From Thalassotalea_B sp049613795 (GTDB lineage Bacteria > Pseudomonadota > Gammaproteobacteria > Enterobacterales > Alteromonadaceae): 64,000 nt of DNA. The DNA is taken from contig JBMZCX010000003.1 in assembly GCA_049613795.1 (NCBI GenBank), forward strand, positions 17,954 through 81,953. Direction: 5' to 3'. Of the stretch, positions 58,878-64,000 are shown one piece after another. Position numbers and translations under genes: made by a program. The notes below the pieces were generated by a model that was not told the origin of the DNA, ran no database searches, and saw only the letters and a program-made list of their open reading frames with translations. Numbering within the stretch: the first letter of the stretch is position 1; each line of letters opens with the position of its first letter.

Positions 58878-59180
58878 ATGAGCGCAACAGTAAACCAACA
58901 ACTACTTGATAATATTTCAATTATTTTAAAAAAGTCATTAACCGCAGACGCTACACTTGCTGATTTACGAGAAAAGAAAATGGCAGGATTCGACGCTATT
59001 TTTAAAAAAGAAGCTGGCTTTAACAGTACTGCTAATACTTTTCAGCCATATGTTGAAGAAGTAGCCGACGATTTAATGCAATGGCAAAAAACACAAGACC
59101 AAGCCCTACTTATCGCTTTGGTAAAAAAAATAGAGCAGCTGTTTACCGTGTTAGGTAACTTCGAGCAAAGTTATAGTTAA
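58878..59180 (+). CDS. Uncharacterised small helical protein
   Basis: 100 aa, no signal peptide. It is predicted entirely helical with two or three amphipathic helices (LLDNISIILKKSL; VEEVADDLMQWQKTQ; ALVKKIEQLFTVLGNFEQSY). It starts 50 bp after epmB and is probably cotranscribed with it. I do not recognise the family; a PriC-like helical fold is imaginable but unsupported. Confidence 0.6.
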   Translation: MSATVNQQLLDNISIILKKSLTADATLADLREKKMAGFDAIFKKEAGFNSTANTFQPYVEEVADDLMQWQKTQDQALLIALVKKIEQLFTVLGNFEQSYS

Positions 59181-59182
59181 AA

Positions 59183-59217
59183 GGTTCTAGGTTCTAGGTT
59201 CTAGGTTCTAGGTTCTA
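59183..59217. repeat. Five tandem copies of GGTTCTA
   Basis: Five perfect head-to-tail copies of the heptamer GGTTCTA, beginning 2 bp after the stop of the preceding gene. Each unit junction creates CTAG, a tetramer usually rare in enterobacterial-type genomes. Copy number is likely to vary by slippage. It lies between convergent genes, where it could affect 3' ends. Confidence 0.95.
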
Positions 59218-59265
59218 GCAAGCTAAGGGCGAGATTATCAACATCAAGCCCTAGCGCGATAAAAC

Positions 59266-59766
59266 CTACTGTGCAATATAATCACTAAACGTTTGACTAA
59301 ACCACTTATCGAGCATTTTCTTCTCATGCGATAAACGCGAATGGCTATAACGCATAGAACTACTCATCATAAAATTCATATCTTTTAAATTAACGTCGTT
59401 TTCAGCAACAATTTCTTTTTGAGCTGACAGTAACTGATATGAAAATTTAATTCGCGGGTAAAATATGTCCTTAATAATACGTATTTGATTCATGCCACCA
59501 TGATGAATATCACCCGCTAAATCAAGATCATTTACCTGAATTTTTAACGTTTGATCTTGTGGTAATTTAGCGGCTAAAAGCGAAAAATGTTTATCAAGCA
59601 TGGCAAATGTTTCTTTTTTAAACTTACTATTACTACCACTACCCGCATAAACATCACGATATTTATCTGAGTTTTGCCACTCTACCTCTACTTCCGCCGC
59701 ATTCGTTTGCGGTAGCCATGTGAACACAGCAAGAACAAACGTACCTACCCATTTTAAATTTCTCAT
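59266..59766 (-). CDS. DUF3016 periplasmic protein
   Basis: 166 aa with a signal peptide (to about 23, PQTNA-AEVEV). The mature part begins VEVEWQNSDKYRDVYAGSGSNSKF and includes LKIQVNDLDLAGDIHHG and IRIIKDIFYPRIKFSYQL, typical of DUF3016 proteins in Alteromonadales and Xanthomonadales. Function unknown; it is probably soluble in the periplasm. Confidence 0.82.
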   Translation of the reverse strand: MRNLKWVGTFVLAVFTWLPQTNAAEVEVEWQNSDKYRDVYAGSGSNSKFKKETFAMLDKHFSLLAAKLPQDQTLKIQVNDLDLAGDIHHGGMNQIRIIKDIFYPRIKFSYQLLSAQKEIVAENDVNLKDMNFMMSSSMRYSHSRLSHEKKMLDKWFSQTFSDYIAQ

Positions 59767-59840
59767 ATGTTACCTCAATATCAATAAATGACCTGTAAAC
59801 TTAGCTATAGTAGCAGGTTAAAATGAATATAAACTGAACA

Positions 59841-61061
59841 TCAAAAGATATTACTCGCAATAGTTGGTAACGCTCTTGACTTACGCTTACCATTTAATAT
59901 CGCGCCAAGCCATGTAGAACGAACAAACAGATCGTAAAGCACTATTGAAATAAGCAGGGTAATAACGCTAATGCTCGTTAATTTAATTAACCAGTGCAGC
60001 GGTAATTCAGCAAAAGCAACTTGTAGCCAAACCACAATAGGTAAATGAATTAAGTAAAGCCAGTAAGACGAGTCTGCAACATAACGTAATAAAGCATCAG
60101 AGCGAGTAAATAAGCGCTCACATACACCAATTGACAACGCAACTAACGACCACATCATTAATGCATAACTCAGCATAAAACTCACTTTAAGGTGTAAATA
60201 ATAAGGGTGTTCAATTTGAGGTTCGAAGTCAATCAACAATATAGTGGCGGCTATTGACAACACACATGCCAGTAATTTTAACCATGTTATTTGGGCAAAG
60301 TTTTTAATAAAATTTTCTTGCCGATGAAGCAACCAACCAAACAGAAAAAAGACAGTATAAAGTATGGCAATTGGCATATTAGGCATTAGCGATTTATCGG
60401 GTGTGTCCATTCCCCAGTTTTCCATAAACCAAAGGCATAATGCCGTTGGTATTATTAACACAAGCATGCCAATGGGTGAGCGACAAAGCCAACCGACAAT
60501 ATTTTCGCCCCACGCCGCTAGTGTGCGATTTAGCGATGAAGAAAAACCAATAACATAGCGCAGCAAAACTACTGATAACGAAATTATTAGCAAGTAATAC
60601 AAAAACCATAAATGCGTGCCCGTTAAAAACCCATAGGGTAATTCACCAAAACTAGCAAGGCCTGCTAAAAGCCCATTAACAATATTCACATCGCCTCGTA
60701 GACTTTCAGCTCCCATTGTCCAACCTGAAACAATAAGCGGCCTAAGTACAAACCAACCAACAATCAGCGGCAGTGCAATTTTTACCAAGCGTGAAGAAAG
60801 AAAGCTTTGCACACCTTGCTGGTGATATTTCATATGGCTAAAAAATCCCGCTATTAAAAAAAATAGCTCCATACGAAAAGAATGGCTTACCAATGCAAAT
60901 ACCGACACCACATGACTGGTTGAAATATCCATTACCGCCCAACCAATAAAAATGGGCATAAACGATAAACTTGCATGAAAACCAATGCCTAAAATTAGTG
61001 CAAAAGCGCGCACCGCATCAAGGTAAGCAAGTCTATTTTTACTGGTTATTAAGGTATTCAT
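59841..61061 (-). CDS. Acyltransferase 3 family membrane protein (OpgC-like)
   Basis: 406 aa with about ten membrane helices. The family start RLAYLDAVRAFALILGIGFHASLSF contains the essential His of helix 1, followed by FFLIAGFFSHM and the late motif SSYWLYLIHLPIVVW. Members O-acylate surface or periplasmic glycans and lipids; OpgC, which succinylates periplasmic glucans, is among the closest in style. The CIA30 gene precedes it by 46 bp on the same strand, so both are probably read from the region facing the sigma-factor gene. Confidence 0.85.
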   Translation of the reverse strand: MNTLITSKNRLAYLDAVRAFALILGIGFHASLSFMPIFIGWAVMDISTSHVVSVFALVSHSFRMELFFLIAGFFSHMKYHQQGVQSFLSSRLVKIALPLIVGWFVLRPLIVSGWTMGAESLRGDVNIVNGLLAGLASFGELPYGFLTGTHLWFLYYLLIISLSVVLLRYVIGFSSSLNRTLAAWGENIVGWLCRSPIGMLVLIIPTALCLWFMENWGMDTPDKSLMPNMPIAILYTVFFLFGWLLHRQENFIKNFAQITWLKLLACVLSIAATILLIDFEPQIEHPYYLHLKVSFMLSYALMMWSLVALSIGVCERLFTRSDALLRYVADSSYWLYLIHLPIVVWLQVAFAELPLHWLIKLTSISVITLLISIVLYDLFVRSTWLGAILNGKRKSRALPTIASNIF

Positions 61062-61107
61062 CGCATTTCTCAGTTAATTAAATGTCAGTAATATTAAAAA
61101 TAAGCGA

Positions 61108-61707
61108 CTAATAAAAAGTCACTTCATCCACTTGGTAATCAAAAGGTGTTTTTTGTATACCAAAGGTAGTAATACTTAAACCATTAATCGTTGCAGCATT
61201 AAGTGGTGTTTGTGCTGACCAATTGCGTTTCATTGTGGTAAATGGAATGTTAACTTCATGAAATTTACCGTCTGACTTTACGTTAACCAACGCAGAATGA
61301 TAGTCGAAATTGGTTATTTCAGCGCTATTAGCTGATACCGAAACATTACCCTTATCAACTTTTATTAATAGTCGAATACCTTCAAAATGGCTGACATCTT
61401 GTGGCAAACCTTTAGCATTTAATAACAACACCGAGCTCGCCCAGCCGGGCTGTCCACGCGGGGGTACTACTTCACCTTTTATATGCAATATGCCATTAGC
61501 AATACTAATCGCGGTTTCTGTTTTTCCGCCAGCAATTTTGTCATCTAAAAATTGTCGAGCAATATTTAAGTTATTATTTTGAGCATGGCTAAAGTCATCA
61601 ATAACAGGCTTTAAATCTCCCGCTAAAGTAGTGCTATTGAGACTAAAAAGTGAAGCTAGTGCGAGTGTTTTCCCTAAAGTTAAGCCAATATTTTTTAATC
61701 GTTTCAT
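61108..61707 (-). CDS. CIA30-family secreted protein
   Basis: 199 aa with a signal peptide (to about 29, TTLA-GDL). The mature part (VIDDFSHAQNN; ILHIKGEVVPPRGQPGWASSVLLL; FEGIRLLIKVDKGNVSVSA; GLSITTFGIQKTPFDYQVDEVTFY) has the jelly-roll-like CIA30 pattern, related to carbohydrate-binding modules. In mitochondria CIA30 assists complex I assembly; bacterial secreted relatives have no proven role. GGAGA precedes the ATG. It is the first gene of a pair with the acyltransferase. Confidence 0.75.
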   Translation of the reverse strand: MKRLKNIGLTLGKTLALASLFSLNSTTLAGDLKPVIDDFSHAQNNNLNIARQFLDDKIAGGKTETAISIANGILHIKGEVVPPRGQPGWASSVLLLNAKGLPQDVSHFEGIRLLIKVDKGNVSVSANSAEITNFDYHSALVNVKSDGKFHEVNIPFTTMKRNWSAQTPLNAATINGLSITTFGIQKTPFDYQVDEVTFY

Positions 61708-61748
61708 TCGTATTCTCCAAATAAATAATGTGTATGTTTTAGAGATAA

Positions 61749-61775
61749 GTGCCTATGTGAGCGAAAAAGGTGACA
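61749..61775 (-). promoter_or_regulatory. Candidate ECF-type promoter for the CIA30-acyltransferase pair
   Basis: Reading the minus strand: TGTCACC (61775-61769), 15 bases, then GGCAC (61753-61749). It would start a transcript near 61743 with a 35-nt leader. The same two boxes occur on the other strand before the sigma-factor gene. TGTCAC is known as a -35 element for some ECF groups. Only two sites support it. Confidence 0.45.
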
Positions 61776-61839
61776 CAATGTTTAAAATTTTTTATTAATT
61801 ATTTTTTGAAAAAATAATTAATAAAAAATGTCACCTTTT
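61765..61839. repeat. Nested inverted repeat: outer TGTCACC arms around a 41-bp AT palindrome
   Basis: The outer arms AAAAGGTGACA (61765-61775) and TGTCACCTTTT (61829-61839) are perfect complements. Inside, 61788-61807 and 61809-61828 form a 20-bp perfect inverted repeat made only of A and T, with a single G between them. Twelve bases (61776-61787) sit only on the left side. The structure fills the gap between the divergent genes and could extrude as a cruciform. Confidence 0.9.
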
Positions 61840-61854
61840 ACTTCAGTGCGGCAC
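61829..61854 (+). promoter_or_regulatory. Candidate ECF-type promoter for the sigma-factor gene
   Basis: TGTCACC (61829-61835), 14 bases, then GGCAC (61850-61854), giving a start near 61861 and a 25-nt leader. It mirrors the box pair on the other strand, with a spacer one base shorter. A sigma-70 -10 like CATAAT (61854-61859) overlaps, so housekeeping transcription is an alternative. Confidence 0.45.
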
Positions 61855-61885
61855 ATAATAATTTAAAGCCCATGGGAGCATAGTA

Positions 61886-63502
61886 ATGACGCTATTTAGT
61901 AAACGAAACTTAATGACAAAAACCAATGACGTACACTTAGTGATGCTGTCATTGGGGGGCGATCGCGACGCTTTTTGCGAAATAGTGTCACGCTACCAAA
62001 ACCTACTATGCTCGTTAGCCTATTCCTCAGTAGGCGACACTAAATACAGTGAAGATATTGCCCAAGAGGTGTTTGTTGAAGCTTGGAAAAAGCTTGATAC
62101 GCTAAAAGATCCTGAAAAATTAAAGTCTTGGCTTTGCGGTATATTGCGTTTTAAAGTTAGCCATCACCGTCGTAAAGAAGAAAAACAACCCATAAAAGGA
62201 GCAAGCGAGCTTGCAGAGCACGACATCCATGACATCAACAAATTGCAGTTAGAAGACAATGCAATACTCGAGCAGGAACAAGCACTACTCTGGCAAACAT
62301 TAGATAAAATGGAAGCCACCTACAGAGAGCCACTCATTTTGTTTTATCGTGAACAACAATCCGCTGAGCGTGTTGCCGCTGAGTTAGATTTAACACTTGA
62401 TACCACCAAACAACGACTGTCTCGAGGCCGAAAACTGCTCAAACGCGCCATGGTAACGTTTGTTGAAGACACTTTAGCAAAAAGTAAGCCTGGCATTGGC
62501 TTTACTGCTGGCGTACTAACCGCTATCAGCAGTATTGCCCCGCCAGCAAAAGCCGCCGTTTTAGGTGCTAGTGCAGCTAAAACAAGTGCGTTATTTAAGC
62601 TTTCTACTCTTTTAATATTTTTAGCCGCATTTTCAGGCGTTGTTAGCTCATACTTTGGTTTAAAAGCTGGTCTTACTCAAGCGCGTACTCAGCGTGAACG
62701 CAAGCAAGTAATGAACATTGTGGCGCTCTTCTTCTCATTTGCCGCTGTCTACATAGTAGGGATGTATGCGCTAAAATATGCAGCGTTGAATAGCGAAGAT
62801 AATGTAGCTTCATTGGCAATCGCTTCACAGTTTGTAGTGTTTGCTTTTATTATCAGTTATCTATTGTTAACTTATCGCATGTTCCAAAAAACACACCATT
62901 TAAGAGCACAAGAGCGCTTATTTAACCCACATAAATTTGAACGACTTATCGACCAAAAAGGTTCACAACAGCGTGAGTATAAAAGTAAGCTATGCTTGTT
63001 AGGCATACCATTATTTCATTTTCAACTGGCGATGACGGAAGCAGATGACAAGCCCGCTGTAGCTTGGGTAGCAGGAGGGAGCAGGGCCTATGGTTTATTC
63101 TTTGCTTGGGGCGGCGTTGCTATTGCACCTATCAGCGTAGGTATTATATCGGTAGGTATTATTAATATTGGTGCCGTCGGCTTAGGATTAATGACAATTG
63201 GTACCGTTGGCATTGGCTTTATTGCGTTTGGCGCATCGGCAATTGCTTATAAAGCTTACGGCTCCTTTTCTGCACTCGGTTGGGAAAGCGCCATCAGTAA
63301 TGGGTTTTCGATAGCAAAAGACGCTGCTATTGCCCCCATAGCCTACGCAGAGCACATAAATAATGATCAAGCTGCCGACATTATTAACCTTACTCTACTC
63401 GGGCAAAGCTACCCATGGGTATTAGCTTTCACCGCAATGCTTGTTATCATTCCGTCAATATTGCATTCAAACAAGGTGCGCCAACGGATGAAACAAAGCT
63501 AG
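61886..63502 (+). CDS. ECF-type sigma factor fused to a multi-pass membrane domain
   Basis: 538 aa from the ATG at 61886 (GGGAG seven bases upstream). Residues about 20-190 are a normal ECF sigma factor: sigma2 (RDAFCEIVSRYQ; YSEDIAQEVFVEAWKKLD; LKSWLCGILRFKV) and sigma4 (MEATYREPLILFYREQQSAERVAAELDLTLDTTKQRLSRGRKLLK). The remaining 350 residues hold about six hydrophobic segments (about 220-255, 270-295, 305-325, 395-460, 505-525) with a Gly-rich run of VG/IG at every 5-6 residues (ISVGIISVGIINIGAVGLG). Such fusions are thought to tether the sigma factor to the membrane in place of a separate anti-sigma factor; the signal and release mechanism here are unknown. Confidence 0.87.
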   Translation: MTLFSKRNLMTKTNDVHLVMLSLGGDRDAFCEIVSRYQNLLCSLAYSSVGDTKYSEDIAQEVFVEAWKKLDTLKDPEKLKSWLCGILRFKVSHHRRKEEKQPIKGASELAEHDIHDINKLQLEDNAILEQEQALLWQTLDKMEATYREPLILFYREQQSAERVAAELDLTLDTTKQRLSRGRKLLKRAMVTFVEDTLAKSKPGIGFTAGVLTAISSIAPPAKAAVLGASAAKTSALFKLSTLLIFLAAFSGVVSSYFGLKAGLTQARTQRERKQVMNIVALFFSFAAVYIVGMYALKYAALNSEDNVASLAIASQFVVFAFIISYLLLTYRMFQKTHHLRAQERLFNPHKFERLIDQKGSQQREYKSKLCLLGIPLFHFQLAMTEADDKPAVAWVAGGSRAYGLFFAWGGVAIAPISVGIISVGIINIGAVGLGLMTIGTVGIGFIAFGASAIAYKAYGSFSALGWESAISNGFSIAKDAAIAPIAYAEHINNDQAADIINLTLLGQSYPWVLAFTAMLVIIPSILHSNKVRQRMKQS

Positions 63503-63602
63503 CTGAAAGGTACAAATGGTAAAAATGCTTTTATCAACCTATTATTAATTGTGGAGTCAGGCTTATGGCCTTAGTGCTCTCGATTAACAAACAGGAAACC
63601 AC

Positions 63603-64000
63603 ATGGCTGAATATAAAATTAGTCAAATGCACATTGAAGCTGCTAGAAATTCTACTGACGATTTTAACCTTTTTCATGATAAAAATCGCTGGCATAAAAT
63701 TAAAGACAATCCATTTAAGGGAACGATTGCGCTTGGCTTTCAACTAGGTTGCTTTGTCGAAGATCAAGTAAATCGCTCACCTAAGAGTTATACGCAACAA
63801 CTCAACAATGCTGAAAAAAGACAAATAAGTACTAAGGCACTTAACTTTAGTCAATACGAGTTTATTTTTGCTGGCACTGTTAAACCTAATGACAACATAG
63901 CTCTTACCATTCGCGACGGTCGTTTTTCTGATATTGATGGCGCAGAGTGCTTTTCAAATCGTATTGCCCTTAAAGCAAATGGAAAAACAGTATTACTTGG
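63603..64000 (+). CDS. Hotdog-fold-like protein, N-terminal part (gene continues off the window)
   Basis: 132 codons are visible and no stop is reached. AGGA lies six bases before the ATG (MAEYKISQMHIEAARNSTDD). The stretch DDFNLFHDKNRWHK...FKGTIALGFQLGCFVEDQV resembles the D-x-N-x-x-H-D and active-site helix pattern of MaoC-like hotdog proteins, and FAGTVKPNDNIALTIRDGRF the following beta hairpin. I cannot tell enzyme from non-enzymatic relative. It starts 101 bp after the sigma-factor gene on the same strand and could be its target or an independent gene. Confidence 0.6.
   Translation, partial: MAEYKISQMHIEAARNSTDDFNLFHDKNRWHKIKDNPFKGTIALGFQLGCFVEDQVNRSPKSYTQQLNNAEKRQISTKALNFSQYEFIFAGTVKPNDNIALTIRDGRFSDIDGAECFSNRIALKANGKTVLL

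Noticed and set aside
1..64000. Search by eye for CRISPR arrays, tRNA/rRNA genes, phage, toxin-antitoxin or defence systems
   Set aside because: None seen. The tandem heptamer at 59183 has no spacers, and all larger genes fit housekeeping, pilus or envelope families.

Overview
The window reads as a core-genome stretch of an AT-rich marine gammaproteobacterium of the order Alteromonadales, most like Colwellia, Thalassotalea or relatives. This rests on a complete MSHA pilus locus, motX beside rnr and rlmB, PanP in place of PanD, and many small Alteromonadales-type families (DUF3012, DUF3016, DUF4389, DUF6776). I see no rRNA, tRNA, CRISPR array, prophage or intact insertion sequence. The genus is an inference.

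Layout. Positions 1-11537 (minus strand) carry an MSHA type IV pilus operon in the order mshI, I2, J, K, L, M, N, E, G, F, B, A, C; mshC runs off the left edge. A PLP-dependent desulfhydrase-like gene on the plus strand separates it from mshH/csrD (12580-14202), a GGDEF-EAL protein with both motifs degenerate. Next come rpsF-priB-rpsR-rplI, rnr-rlmB and motX with a sigma-28-type promoter. Plus-strand diguanylate cyclase and HD-GYP genes follow. Because MshE carries the c-di-GMP-binding MshEN repeats, this first third looks like a motility/attachment region under c-di-GMP control.

23.6-39.3 kb is mixed housekeeping: erpA, a CLC chloride protein, hemJ, pyrB-hemL, mrcB, hrpB, pepB, two orphan solute-binding proteins and sfsA. 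39.4-46.8 kb is the conserved sfsA-dksA-gluQ-pcnB-folK-panB-panC order, interrupted after sfsA by three envelope genes and a long structured dksA leader. panP lies convergently downstream of panC and supplies the beta-alanine that PanC needs. 49-61 kb holds a type Vd patatin, a TrmB-like methyltransferase with a YadGH-type ABC exporter, a DPP IV-type peptidase and the divergent efp/epmB pair. At the right end an acyltransferase-3/CIA30 gene pair is divergent from an ECF sigma factor fused to a multi-pass membrane domain. The gap between them holds a 41-bp AT-only perfect palindrome inside an outer inverted repeat that supplies one TGTCACC box facing each way.

Most notable points: (1) the membrane-fused sigma factor and its two-sided promoter region; (2) two genes, rnr and pcnB, whose conserved N-termini require an ATT start; (3) a dksA leader that can form mutually exclusive hairpins; (4) a hairpin with a pyrimidine-rich loop upstream of pyrB. 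Several starts were moved from the longest open frame to positions supported by Shine-Dalgarno sequences or family N-termini.
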